Positions 26,355 through 35,432 of a DNA stretch of 64,000 nucleotides are shown one piece after another. Position 1 is the first letter of the stretch. Each line of letters begins with the position of its first letter. The DNA is from Actinoplanes auranticolor (GTDB taxonomy: Bacteria > Actinomycetota > Actinomycetes > Mycobacteriales > Micromonosporaceae): positions 1 to 64,000 of the forward strand of contig NZ_BOQL01000048.1 in NCBI RefSeq assembly GCF_018332655.1. The letters are read 5' to 3'. The position numbers were made by a program, and so were the translations under genes. A model generated the notes under the pieces. The model was not told where the DNA came from. It searched no databases and saw nothing but the letters and a program-made list of their open reading frames with translations.

Positions 26355-28565
26355 ATGTCTGATCCCGTAACCGTCACACTCGTGGATCCACCCCCGGAGC
26401 CGAACGGGTCAGCCGGTCGCTCGTCCCGGCAACCGGTGGTCAGCGACGTGCCCGACCACGACCTCGTCACCGACGGCGACAGCGCGGCCGGCGCGCCGGA
26501 GACGGCGCCCTTCCCGCCGTTCCTCCTGCGCCGATCCGGCGTCTATCGTCTCGCTGTGCCCGTCTTCCTGCCTCGAGCACCGGTCGCGGATCCGGTCGCC
26601 GGTGCTGACGGCGAGCAGGCGGCCGCCGGGCCGGTCTTCCCGGTTCTCGGCACCGAGGAGTTGCGGGTCGACGTCGACGGAGTCATGCCGACCATGACCG
26701 TCAGCGGCACCGTCACGCGGATATTCGGCGGCCGGCTCACCTGGATGGCCCGGGTGACAAAGAACCAGAATGTATGGACCGGCCCGATCATCTATCGCGA
26801 CGGAAATACCGCGTTGCGGCCCTTCGACAACGTGTCGGTCACCTTGACCGGCGGTCTGCTGCCCCTTTCGGGCCATGCGACGGTGGTCTTCAGCACCACG
26901 TCCGGATCATCGGTGAAAATGCATTACCGATACGAGAAGGCGGCGTTCCGCGAGGTCACCTTCGAGTACGACAGAGTCAGCGACGCGACAGCCGTCACGT
27001 CGCACCATCCGTCGACCCACCCGGTGCGCGCCCCGGGCGCGCCGGCCACGATGCTGACGATCGAATCGGCGTTCGCGCGCGTCGGCATCAAGGTGACCGG
27101 CACCGGGGACGACAACGTCATCGACATCTCGGAGGCCGGTCCGGGGGCCACCTGGTCCGACCAGGAGATGCACGACGCGATGCAGCGGCACTGGTCGCTC
27201 TGGGCCGATGCGCCGCGGTGGGCGGTGTGGGTCCTCTTCGCCCGCCTGCACGACCAGGGTTCGACGCTGGGCGGCATCATGTTCGACGACATCGGCACGG
27301 CGCAACGGCAGGGCACGGCGATCTTCGGCGGCTCGTTCATCGAGCAGGCGCCGGCCGGCGAGGCGAATCCGGGGCCGTGGGTCGAGCGGATGAAATTCTG
27401 GACGGCGGTGCACGAGATCGGGCACGCCTTCAACCTCGCCCACGCCTGGCAGAAGTCGCTCGGCACCGCGTGGGTGCCGCTGGCCGACGAGCCGAGCTCG
27501 TTGAGCTACATGAACTACCCGTTCCGGTATCCGGGCGGACTGGACGCCTTCTTCAGCGCCTTCGAGTACGGCTTCAGCCCCGACGAACTGCTCTTCCTCC
27601 GGCACGCCCCGGAGCGGCTGGTGAAGCAGGGCGCCGCGCCGTGGTTCAGTGAGCACGGCTTCGAGCAGGAGGCGTTCGATGAGCTGCGCGCGGCGGTCAC
27701 CGGACCGCTGGCGCTCGATCTGCGGGTGCACCGGGATTCGTCCTTCGAGTTCCTCGAGCCGGTCGTCGCGGAGCTCCGCCTCAAGAACGTCTCCTCGACG
27801 CCCGCCGTGGTCGACCGGAACGCGTTGCGGGACGACGGCCTCGCGATCGTGGTCGCCAAGGACGGTGGCCCGGTGCGCCGGTGGCTGCCGTTCGCCCGTT
27901 ACTGCCAGGCGCCGGCGCCCGTGGTCCTCCAGCCGGGTCAGGCGATCTACGGTTCGGTCCTGCTCTCGGCCGGTACGGGCGGCTGGCTGATCAGCGACCC
28001 CGGCAACTACCGGGCCTTCGCCGCCCTCGATCTCGGCGGCGGCGACGCGGCGCTCAGCGTGCCCCTGCGCATCGTCGTGGACCCGCCCGCGAGCCCTGGC
28101 GCGGAGCGGCTGGCCGGCGAGGTGTTCACCCAGGACGTGGCCCACACGCTGGCGTTCGGCGGTTCACGCGTGCTGAAGCGGGCCAACGACACCCTCCGTC
28201 AGCTGGCCGAGGAACTGCCCGGTTCCAACGCCGCCGTCCATGCCAAGGCGGTCCTGGGCACCCCGCTGGCGTCGGACGGCAAGGTGCTCACCACCACGCC
28301 GAGCGGGCAGGAGGCGGTGTCCGTTCAGCCGGCGGCCCCCGAGGAGGCACGCCGGCTGCTGGCGGACGCGCTCGGCGACTACGACCGGGCCGCCGACACC
28401 ATCGGTCACATCGGAGTGAAGCAGCAGACCGAGCGGCTGGCCGGGGTCATGGTGGCCGATGACGACGTCGCCGCCCGGGACGCCCTGATCGACGAGTCCG
28501 CCGCCACGCTGGAGCGCCGCGGCGTGTTGCCCGGCGTCGTGGCGGAGCTGCGACAGCAGAGCTGA
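26355..28565 (+). CDS. Zincin-type metalloprotease with N-terminal beta region
   Basis: A 736-residue protein. The zincin motif HEIGHAFNLAH gives His353, Glu354, His357 and His363 (HExxHxxxxxH), typical of metzincin-like peptidases, and a likely downstream Met-turn is in SYMNYPF. The first 60 residues are Pro/Glu-rich; residues about 100-250 look beta-rich, and about 480-600 form another beta region. There is no clear signal peptide, so secretion by a classical route is not evident. ATG 26355 has GGGAG 7 nt upstream. Family assignment beyond zincin is unsure; the substrate is unknown. It is divergent from a small unknown gene. Confidence 0.75.
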   Translation: MSDPVTVTLVDPPPEPNGSAGRSSRQPVVSDVPDHDLVTDGDSAAGAPETAPFPPFLLRRSGVYRLAVPVFLPRAPVADPVAGADGEQAAAGPVFPVLGTEELRVDVDGVMPTMTVSGTVTRIFGGRLTWMARVTKNQNVWTGPIIYRDGNTALRPFDNVSVTLTGGLLPLSGHATVVFSTTSGSSVKMHYRYEKAAFREVTFEYDRVSDATAVTSHHPSTHPVRAPGAPATMLTIESAFARVGIKVTGTGDDNVIDISEAGPGATWSDQEMHDAMQRHWSLWADAPRWAVWVLFARLHDQGSTLGGIMFDDIGTAQRQGTAIFGGSFIEQAPAGEANPGPWVERMKFWTAVHEIGHAFNLAHAWQKSLGTAWVPLADEPSSLSYMNYPFRYPGGLDAFFSAFEYGFSPDELLFLRHAPERLVKQGAAPWFSEHGFEQEAFDELRAAVTGPLALDLRVHRDSSFEFLEPVVAELRLKNVSSTPAVVDRNALRDDGLAIVVAKDGGPVRRWLPFARYCQAPAPVVLQPGQAIYGSVLLSAGTGGWLISDPGNYRAFAALDLGGGDAALSVPLRIVVDPPASPGAERLAGEVFTQDVAHTLAFGGSRVLKRANDTLRQLAEELPGSNAAVHAKAVLGTPLASDGKVLTTTPSGQEAVSVQPAAPEEARRLLADALGDYDRAADTIGHIGVKQQTERLAGVMVADDDVAARDALIDESAATLERRGVLPGVVAELRQQS

Positions 28566-28587
28566 CGGCGGGCGGCGTCCGTGGACC

Positions 28588-29604
28588 TCAGCTGTCCAGG
28601 CGGACCAGCATCTTTCCGGTGTTGGCCCCGCTCAGCACCCCGAGCAGCGCGGCCGGAGCCTGGGCCAGGCCGTGCACCACGGTCTCCTCGGTACGCAGGG
28701 CTCCGGCCCGCAGCCAGCCGCTCGCCCGCTCGATCCACTCCGGAAAGAGGGGGAAGTACGAGGTCACCAGGACGCCGCGCAGGGTCAGTTCCTTCCAGTA
28801 CGCCTGATAGAGGTTCTCCGGTCCGGGCACCGGCCCGGTCGCGTTGTACGAGCTGACCGCCCCGACCAGGGCGATGCGGGCGCCGCTGCGGGCGGCCCCG
28901 ATCGCCGCGGCCAGGTGGTCGCCGCCCACCGTGTCGACGTAGACGTCGATGCCCTGCGGGGCGGCCCGGGTGAGTTGCTCCGCGATCGGACCGGCCTGGT
29001 AGTCGATCGCCACGTCGAAGCCGAAGTCGGTGGCCAGCCGCTTGGCCTTGTCCGGCCCGCCGGCCGACCCGATCACCGTGCCGGCGCCCAGCAGGCGGGC
29101 CAGCTGCCCGGCCACGCTGCCGACCGCACCGGCCGCACCGGACACGAACACGGTGTCACCGGACCGGACCGGTGCAGCCTCGGTCAGCGCCGCGTACGCG
29201 GTCAGCCCGGTCGTGCCCAGCACCCCGAGATACGCCTGCGCGGGCCCGGCCGTGGTGTCCAGCACCGTCGCGCCCGCGGCGTCGACGACGGCATAGTCGC
29301 GCCACCCCAGGAAGTGCGAGACCGTGGCGCCGCTCGCGACGGTGGCCGACCGAGACTCGACGACCTCGCCGATCGCGCCGCCCTCCAGCACGGCACCCAC
29401 CTGGAACGGCGGCAGGTAGGACGGCTCGTCGTTCATCCGCCCGCGCATGTACGGATCGACCGACATCCAGGTGTTGCGAACGAGGAGCTGCCCGTCGGCG
29501 AGCGGCGGCACCGCCTCACGGACGAGGTGGAAGTGCTGGGGGCCGGGGACGCCGGCGGGGCGGCCGGCCAGCCGGATCTCCCGGCCGATGAGGTTGGTGA
29601 CCAT
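28588..29604 (-). CDS. NADP-dependent oxidoreductase (2-alkenal/curcumin reductase-like)
   Basis: A 338-residue medium-chain reductase without zinc ligands: RNTWMSVDPYMRGRM near the N-terminus, LGTTGLTAYAAL, the nucleotide-binding VFVSGAAGAVGSVAGQLARLLGA, and the C-terminal NTGKMLVRLD. This is the pattern of the CurA/leukotriene B4 dehydrogenase family, which reduces the double bond of enones with NADPH. ATG 29604 has no Shine-Dalgarno. It is divergent from an XRE/MmyB regulator with 78 bp between, its likely controller. Confidence 0.88.
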   Translation of the reverse strand: MVTNLIGREIRLAGRPAGVPGPQHFHLVREAVPPLADGQLLVRNTWMSVDPYMRGRMNDEPSYLPPFQVGAVLEGGAIGEVVESRSATVASGATVSHFLGWRDYAVVDAAGATVLDTTAGPAQAYLGVLGTTGLTAYAALTEAAPVRSGDTVFVSGAAGAVGSVAGQLARLLGAGTVIGSAGGPDKAKRLATDFGFDVAIDYQAGPIAEQLTRAAPQGIDVYVDTVGGDHLAAAIGAARSGARIALVGAVSSYNATGPVPGPENLYQAYWKELTLRGVLVTSYFPLFPEWIERASGWLRAGALRTEETVVHGLAQAPAALLGVLSGANTGKMLVRLDS

Positions 29605-29682
29605 GCCGTTCAGCGTGCGGCCCCGGCCCCGGCCCAGCCAGACTCCTGGGTTGGGTACCCACCGGATGGCTACCCTGGCGCG

Positions 29683-30513
29683 GTGGACACTCGTGCGGAG
29701 TTGACCGGCTTCCTGATGTCGCGGCGCGCCCGGCTGCAGCCCGAGACCGTCGGGGTGCCGCGCTACGGCGAGCGCCGCCGGGTGCCCGGTCTGCGCCGCG
29801 AGGAGCTGGCCCAGCTCGCCGGGGTGAGCGTCACCCACTACACGCGGCTGGAGCAGGGCCACGGCCGCGGCGTGTCGGCCGAGGTGCTCGACGCGGTCGC
29901 CGGTGCCATGCGGCTGACCCGCGACGAGCGTGAGCACCTGACGAATCTGGTCCATCCACCTCGGCTCGGGCCCGGCCCGGCCGGCTCGGCGGTGCGCGCC
30001 GACCTGCGCTGCCTGATCGACGGGATGGACCCCACGCCCGCGTTCGTGCACGGCCGGCACGGCGACATCCTCGCCTGTAACGACGCGGCCGGACGGTTGC
30101 TGGGCGATCTCGACGCGCTGCCCGCCGAGCGGCGTACCTGGTCACATCTGGTGTTCCTGGAGGGTCCGTTCCGGTCCATGGTCGCCGGCCCGGGGTGGGA
30201 GCTGCTGGCCCGCCGGCACGTCGCGTACCTCCGGTTGGGTCTGGGCCGTTATCCCGGGGACCCGGGACCGGCCGGTGTCGTCGAGTCGCTGCACGCCGCC
30301 AGCGCCGACTTCCGCCGGCTGTGGACCGAGCACGAGGTGGCCGACTGGGCCGACGTCACCTGCCGGCTGCGGCATCCGGTGGTGGGCGACATCGAGATCG
30401 CGGTCGACGTGATGAAGGCGATCGGGGAGCCGGACCAGTGGCTCGTCAGCTTCACGACCCAGCCCGGATCACCCTCGCAGGATGCATTGCGCCGGCTGGC
30501 GAATCCCGGCTGA
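29683..30513 (+). CDS. XRE-family regulator with MmyB-like domain
   Basis: A 276-residue regulator: XRE helix-turn-helix (LRREELAQLAGVSVTHYTRLEQG) and MmyB-like C-terminal domain (PAFVHGRHGDILACNDAAGRLLG, then CRLRHPVVGDIEI). GTG 29683 is chosen: TACCCT sits 6 nt upstream with no Shine-Dalgarno, which indicates a leaderless transcript. A perfect 10-bp palindrome TGGGTACCCA at 29652-29661 lies in the shared promoter with the oxidoreductase gene and is a candidate binding site. Regulation of that neighbour is inferred. Confidence 0.87.
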   Translation: MDTRAELTGFLMSRRARLQPETVGVPRYGERRRVPGLRREELAQLAGVSVTHYTRLEQGHGRGVSAEVLDAVAGAMRLTRDEREHLTNLVHPPRLGPGPAGSAVRADLRCLIDGMDPTPAFVHGRHGDILACNDAAGRLLGDLDALPAERRTWSHLVFLEGPFRSMVAGPGWELLARRHVAYLRLGLGRYPGDPGPAGVVESLHAASADFRRLWTEHEVADWADVTCRLRHPVVGDIEIAVDVMKAIGEPDQWLVSFTTQPGSPSQDALRRLANPG

Positions 30514-30586
30514 GTCCGTTACCTGACTGCTGTTCCCGCGGATTGACGGATAGTGAAGGGCTTGGATTCGCGGCAGGAGGACGGGC

Positions 30587-33343
30587 ATGGTCCCGCAACC
30601 GCACGACAGAGACGTCGAGAACAGAGTCGTCGAGATCCGGGTGCACGGCGTCAGCGGTACGCCGATCGAGTCGGTTCTCGACGACCCGTGGCCGGCTCAG
30701 GTCGCCGGGGACGACGCCGGGCGCATCTTCCGGCGTAGCGGGGCGCACCCGTCCGGCCGGGTGATCGAGGGCTACCACTGGGGCCGGTACACCGCGGGAT
30801 CACCGTCCCGGGCGCTGTGGCTCCTGCTGGTGCCGTTCGCGCTGGTGAACGTGGCCCGCTTCGCGCTGCTGATGCCCGAGCGGCGGCGGACCCGCGACGG
30901 GGTGGCCGACGGCGTGATCCGGCTGCTGGGCCTGGTGCTGACCGTGACGATCGTGGTGACCACCTGCTATCTGGGTTGGAACGTGCTGGCCCGCCAGTGC
31001 GGCCCGGGCGCGTGCTCCGGCGGCTTCGGGCCGCTCGACTGGTACGCCGGCCGGTCGCCGGGCGTGCGGGAGCTGGTCGGCGCGCTGCTGCCGATCACGG
31101 TCCTGGTGGTGTTCTGGCAGTTCGACCGGTTGTCGTTCCCGCACGACCCGCCGGGCGTCGCGCGGCGGCAGCGCCGGGGCAGCAACGGCGACCTCGGTGA
31201 TCCGGGCTTCTGGCGCGGCGCCTCCGCGCAGACGTCCTGGCAGCGGGCCGCGCACGTGTGGACCGGCTGCGCCGTAGCGGGTCTGCTGGCGCTGGCCATG
31301 CTCGGCCGCCCCGGCGTCTGGGCCGGGCAGCACGCGGTCTTCACGGTGGCGTGCGCGCTCGTCGCCGCGGTCCTGACGGCCGGCCTGGTCAGCGGGGTGT
31401 GGCAGGTCATCCGCAACCCCATGCCGAAGGAGACGGAGGCTGTCCCCGACGGCCGCGACCCGGTGGCCCTGCGGCCGGGCATGCGGGCGATGCGGTTGTC
31501 CACCGCGGCAGCCGCCCTGGCCGCCGTCGGGCTGGCCGCGATCGGGCTGGACCACGTCACGCCCGCGGCGCCGCAGGAGGTGGGCGCGATCTTCTCCGCG
31601 GTCGCCAACGGCGTGTTCGCACTGCTCGGCGCGGTGCTGCTGGTGCTGCTCGGGGTCTGTGCGCTGCTCGCGTACGGGTCGGGTGGCCGCCGGCTGCGGC
31701 TCGGCGACGGTGACCGTCCGACGATTCCGGTGTCGTTTCGGCCCTTCTACTTCGGCATGGCGGGCTGGCTCGGTGCGGCGCTCGGCGCGACAGCCGGGAT
31801 GGGCATGAGCGCGGCCGCCGTGTTCTGGACCGCCCGGGCGCTGGGTGACCCGGTGGTCGACGGAACGCGGACGCAGCCGCAGCAGATCGAGATCGCGGCG
31901 GTCTACTGGATCATGGCGGCGGTCTGGGGTGCCCTGGCCGTCGTGCTGGTCGTGGCGCTGCTGCCGCTGGCCGCGTGGCTGCTGCGCCGGCGGATGTGGT
32001 GGCTGCTGGTGCCGGCTCTGCTGGCCGCCGGGGGTACGGCGGCCTGGGCAGTGCTGGCCCACCCGGGTCCTGACGTGCTGTCCCGGCAGGCGGAGTGGCT
32101 CATCGTGGGTCTGGTCCTGGTGCTCGCGGTCGCCTTCGTGGTCTTCTTCACCGGCCGCGACAGTTTCCGGCGCCTGCTCAGCGAGGACTACACCGACAAC
32201 GAGAAGCTGATCCGGGCCCAGGCGCGGGTGGCCGGCCGCTGGCGGATCGCGATGATCCGCTACCGCTACCACCATGTCCTGGGGCTGCTCGCCACTCTGG
32301 GCGGGCTCGCGGTGATCGTGTCGGCGGGCGCCTGCGCCTGGCTGCTGGCCGCGTCCGACGAGCCGCCCCGCGCGCTGATGGGCAACGCGACCGGCCCGCT
32401 CGGTCAGCTCGGCGTGGTGGTCGTCTCGTTCGGCGCGACCGGGCTGGTGGTGCTCGGGCTCGGCACGTGGCGACGGGCCGGGCTGCGTACCACCGTCGGG
32501 GTGATCTGGGATCTGCTGTCGTTCTGGCCGCGGGTCGGCCACCCGCTGTGCCCGCCGCCGTACGGCGGCCGGGCCGTCCTCGCGCTGGCCGGCCGGGCCT
32601 CGCAGTGGGCCAACCGCGGTGTGCCCAAGGGCGCGCGGGCCGACCAGGTGGTCCTGTCCGGACACAGCCAGGGCAGCGTGATCACGCTGGCGGCGTGCGC
32701 GGTCATCCTGGACCAGGCGGCCGGCAAGGCGGGGGAGCGGGGAGCCGAGGACGACCTGAACTTCGCCCGGTCCCGGGTCACCGCCGAGCGGCTCCACATG
32801 ATCACGTACGGCTCCCAGCTGCAGTTCCTCTACGCCCGGTTCTTCCCGTCGTACCTGGGGTTCGCCCGCATCAGCGAGGTCTGCACCGCCGGCCTGCGCC
32901 GGCGCTGGCTCAACGCGTTCCGGTGGACCGATCCGCTGGGCGGCCCGGTGCTGTCCTGGCAGGTGCCGAAGGCCGGGGAGAAGTTCGGCCCGGACCTCAC
33001 CGAGTGGCTCACCATGGGTTGCGACCCGGCCTGCACCGAGCACCGGCCGGTCGTCCGATGCGGCTGCACCGATCCCTGCCCGAGCCGGCGGAGACCCGCC
33101 GGGGAATGCCCGGAACCGCGCTACTGGGCGATCGGTGCGGACGTGCGGCTGCGGGATCCGGCCACGATCGTGGACTCGCCGGACGTGCCCCGGCTGGCGG
33201 CCCGGGGACACAGCGGATACCTGTCCGACCCGGCGTACGAGGTCCTGCTGCAGGACCTGCTGGACGGCGCGCTGGGGCTGCCGGGGACGGCGGAATGCCG
33301 GCGGCCGGCGGTACGCGGTCCTAGTCCCGCCCCCGTGTCATGA
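30587..33343 (+). CDS. Large multi-pass membrane protein with serine-hydrolase-like motif
   Basis: A 918-residue protein. The N-terminal ~70 residues are soluble with VVEIRVHGVSGTP; about eight or more membrane segments follow (residues about 75-640), and the C-terminal part contains GHSQGSVITLAAC (Ser at about 695), a nucleophile elbow typical of alpha/beta hydrolases, followed by SYLGFARISEV. A Cys-rich stretch (CDPACTEH then CGCTDPC) is near the end. ATG 30587 has AGGAGG 6 nt upstream. Lipid hydrolysis or remodelling is a reasonable guess but not established. It overlaps the convergent TetR gene by 23 nt. Confidence 0.7.
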   Translation: MVPQPHDRDVENRVVEIRVHGVSGTPIESVLDDPWPAQVAGDDAGRIFRRSGAHPSGRVIEGYHWGRYTAGSPSRALWLLLVPFALVNVARFALLMPERRRTRDGVADGVIRLLGLVLTVTIVVTTCYLGWNVLARQCGPGACSGGFGPLDWYAGRSPGVRELVGALLPITVLVVFWQFDRLSFPHDPPGVARRQRRGSNGDLGDPGFWRGASAQTSWQRAAHVWTGCAVAGLLALAMLGRPGVWAGQHAVFTVACALVAAVLTAGLVSGVWQVIRNPMPKETEAVPDGRDPVALRPGMRAMRLSTAAAALAAVGLAAIGLDHVTPAAPQEVGAIFSAVANGVFALLGAVLLVLLGVCALLAYGSGGRRLRLGDGDRPTIPVSFRPFYFGMAGWLGAALGATAGMGMSAAAVFWTARALGDPVVDGTRTQPQQIEIAAVYWIMAAVWGALAVVLVVALLPLAAWLLRRRMWWLLVPALLAAGGTAAWAVLAHPGPDVLSRQAEWLIVGLVLVLAVAFVVFFTGRDSFRRLLSEDYTDNEKLIRAQARVAGRWRIAMIRYRYHHVLGLLATLGGLAVIVSAGACAWLLAASDEPPRALMGNATGPLGQLGVVVVSFGATGLVVLGLGTWRRAGLRTTVGVIWDLLSFWPRVGHPLCPPPYGGRAVLALAGRASQWANRGVPKGARADQVVLSGHSQGSVITLAACAVILDQAAGKAGERGAEDDLNFARSRVTAERLHMITYGSQLQFLYARFFPSYLGFARISEVCTAGLRRRWLNAFRWTDPLGGPVLSWQVPKAGEKFGPDLTEWLTMGCDPACTEHRPVVRCGCTDPCPSRRRPAGECPEPRYWAIGADVRLRDPATIVDSPDVPRLAARGHSGYLSDPAYEVLLQDLLDGALGLPGTAECRRPAVRGPSPAPVS

Positions 33344-34103
33344 GGGCCTGGATGCCGTCGAGGAGCAGGTTGAGGCCGAAGGTGAAGTCGGCATCGTCGA
33401 TCCACTGGTCGGCGCTCCCGAACGCGTTCTCGCGGACGGCGGCGGTCAGCTCCGGGTAGCCCTCCGGATCGAGGACCTCGCCGAGGATGTCGCCGTACTC
33501 GGTGAGCCCGGCGATCGCTTCGCTGCCGGCGGTCGCCGTGCCGGTCATGGCGTGGACCATGGCAGCCTGCCGGGCGGCGTAGTTGGTGAGCGCGACCGCG
33601 ATGTTGATCCGTTCGCCGTAGCCCAGGCCGGTGCCGGCCAGCGCCGCGAGCGCGCGGTCCAGCCAGCGCAGTGACCGGGGTCCGGTCGGCGGGGTGTGCT
33701 GGTTCAGCGCCAGCAGCCAGGGCCGGCCGAGCAGGAAATCGCGGTTGGCGCGGGTCCAGCCGGTCAGATACGCCCGCCAGTTCCCGCCGTCGTAGGCCGG
33801 TGGCTCGGGCACGGCGGCGTCCGCCATCACGATCAGCAGCTCGTCCTTGCTGCCGACGTAGCGGTACAGCGACATCGTCGCCATCGCGACCTCGGCGGCG
33901 ACGCTGCTCATCTTCACGCCCTCCAGGCCGTCGCGGTCGGCGACGTGGATGGCGGCCGCCACGATGCGGGCCAGGTCGAGGCTGGGCCGCGGCCCGTGGC
34001 GGGGGGTGGTCTCCCGGCCCCACATCCGGGCCACCACGGGGGGAAGCCTGCGTTCCGCCACGTTGAAAGTCTCCTCGTTCGCACCCGCGGGTCTTGCGCT
34101 CAC
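33321..34103 (-). CDS. TetR-family transcriptional regulator
   Basis: A 260-residue TetR-type repressor. Helix-turn-helix at about residues 45-90 (IVAAAIHVADRDGLEGVKMSSVAAEVAMATMSLYRYVGSKDELL), then a mostly helical ligand domain of about 160 residues. GTG 34103 is chosen (GGAG 7 nt upstream); GTG 34061 with GAGGAG 9 nt upstream is equally possible. It is divergent from the DUF418 membrane protein across a 64-bp gap holding a clear dyad, so it most likely represses both genes and is released by a ligand exported or sensed with that protein. Confidence 0.88.
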   Translation of the reverse strand: MSARPAGANEETFNVAERRLPPVVARMWGRETTPRHGPRPSLDLARIVAAAIHVADRDGLEGVKMSSVAAEVAMATMSLYRYVGSKDELLIVMADAAVPEPPAYDGGNWRAYLTGWTRANRDFLLGRPWLLALNQHTPPTGPRSLRWLDRALAALAGTGLGYGERINIAVALTNYAARQAAMVHAMTGTATAGSEAIAGLTEYGDILGEVLDPEGYPELTAAVRENAFGSADQWIDDADFTFGLNLLLDGIQALMTRGRD

Positions 34104-34125
34104 TCTAGATCTCCGCGACTCTGTA

Positions 34126-34159
34126 TCTCATACGCTGTATAACGTACACAGTAATGAGA
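34126..34159. promoter_or_regulatory. Extended dyad operator between TetR and DUF418 genes
   Basis: An inner dyad (CTGTAT at 34135-34140 and ACACAG at 34146-34151) is flanked by a second pair of arms (TCTCAT at 34126-34131 and ATGAGA at 34154-34159), both centred at about 34143. It lies between the two divergent starts, so a TetR bound here would block both promoters. A TATAAC hexamer is embedded in it. Confidence 0.6.
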
Positions 34160-34167
34160 GGCTGATC

Positions 34168-35373
34168 GTGACCACACCAACGCCGGACCGGCGCGTCCGT
34201 GACGTGGACGCGCTGCGGGGCTTCGCGCTGTTCGGGATCTTCGCCGTCAACGTCACCTTCATGGCCTCGGGCTATCCGGGAAACCTGGTCACCGACCCGG
34301 CCTTCGACTCGGGGCTCGACCACGCCGTGCGCACGCTCTCCTCGGTCCTCATCGACATGAAGTTCTACGTGCTGTTCTCGTTCCTCTTCGGCTACAGCTT
34401 CACCCTGCAGATGGCGGCGGCACGGCGGGCCGGCGCGGCCTTCCCGGGGCGCATGCTGCGCCGCATCGGTGGCCTCTTCGTGCTCGGCGGCCTGCACATC
34501 CTCTTCCTGTACGGCGGTGACGTCCTCACCACGTACGCGGTGGCCTGCCTGGCGCTGCTCCTGCTGCGCAACGTGACCGACCGTACGGCGATCGCGATCG
34601 CGGCCGGCCTCTACGCCCTGGTGCTGGCCAGCCTGATCGTGGCCGCGATGGTCGTGGACCGGTCGGCTTTCCTGCCGGGTGAGGCCGAGGCACTGGCCAA
34701 TGCCGAGGCGTCGACGCGGGCGCTGCTCGGCGGCTGGGGGCCGAACTTCGACGAGCACCTGGCCGGTCTGCCCCTGCTGGTGCTGCAGGCGGTCACTCTG
34801 CAGGGCCCGACCGCGCTGGGCCTGTTCCTGCTCGGCATGGTCGCCGGGCGCCGGGAGTGGCTGACCCGGATCTCCGGCGGGATGCCCGCCCTGCGCCGGA
34901 TCCAGTGGATCGGATTCCCGGTCGGCCTGCTCGGCTCGATCACCTACGCCGCCGCCGGCGGCAACACCAACACCCTGGGGGTGGCGGCCAGCGTCGCCAC
35001 GGCGCCGGCCCTGGCGGCCGCGTACGTCGCGACGCTGCTGCGGATCATGCACCACCCGGGTACGGCGGCGGTCCGGGCGGCGCTGGCCCCGGCCGGCCGG
35101 ATGGCCCTCACCAACTACCTGGGCCAGTCCGCGATCGGCCTGCTGACGTTCACCGGCATCGGCCTGGGGCTGGCCGGCACCTTGTCGCCGCCGGCGCTGT
35201 TCGCGTACGCCGTGGCGGTGTTCCTGGTCCAGCTGGTGGTCAGTGCCGTGTGGCTGCGGCGGTTCCGCTACGGCCCGGTCGAGTGGGTGCTGCGCTGGCT
35301 GACGAACGCGCGCCGGCCCGCCTTCGTCGTCCCCGCCGTCGAGGGCCGGCCCGCCACCGTCCCCCGACCTTGA
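34168..35373 (+). CDS. DUF418-family membrane protein
   Basis: A 401-residue membrane protein with about nine to ten helices. The DUF418 pattern is visible: VRDVDALRGFALFGIFAVNVTFM at the N-terminus, LFSFLFGYSF, and in the C-terminal half a GRMALTNYLGQS block and WLRRFRYGPVEWVLRWLT. Family role is not well defined (possible transport or membrane lipid handling). GTG 34168 has AGAGG 6 nt upstream. It is divergent from, and probably repressed by, the TetR gene. Confidence 0.88.
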   Translation: MTTPTPDRRVRDVDALRGFALFGIFAVNVTFMASGYPGNLVTDPAFDSGLDHAVRTLSSVLIDMKFYVLFSFLFGYSFTLQMAAARRAGAAFPGRMLRRIGGLFVLGGLHILFLYGGDVLTTYAVACLALLLLRNVTDRTAIAIAAGLYALVLASLIVAAMVVDRSAFLPGEAEALANAEASTRALLGGWGPNFDEHLAGLPLLVLQAVTLQGPTALGLFLLGMVAGRREWLTRISGGMPALRRIQWIGFPVGLLGSITYAAAGGNTNTLGVAASVATAPALAAAYVATLLRIMHHPGTAAVRAALAPAGRMALTNYLGQSAIGLLTFTGIGLGLAGTLSPPALFAYAVAVFLVQLVVSAVWLRRFRYGPVEWVLRWLTNARRPAFVVPAVEGRPATVPRP

Positions 35374-35396
35374 CGAGCGCCGGCGATGATCCCTCC

Positions 35397-35426
35397 TTGC
35401 CAAACGCGTAACACACTGGTTACGCT
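35397..35426 (+). promoter_or_regulatory. arsR-type promoter with perfect palindromic operator
   Basis: TTGCCA (35397-35402) and TACGCT (35421-35426) are separated by 18 bp. Inside, GCGTAAC (35406-35412) and GTTACGC (35419-35425) form a perfect 7-bp inverted repeat around a 6-nt spacer, so a bound ArsR dimer would cover the -10. The GTG start at 35433 lies 6 nt after the -10. Confidence 0.75.
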
Positions 35427-35432
35427 TCCGCG

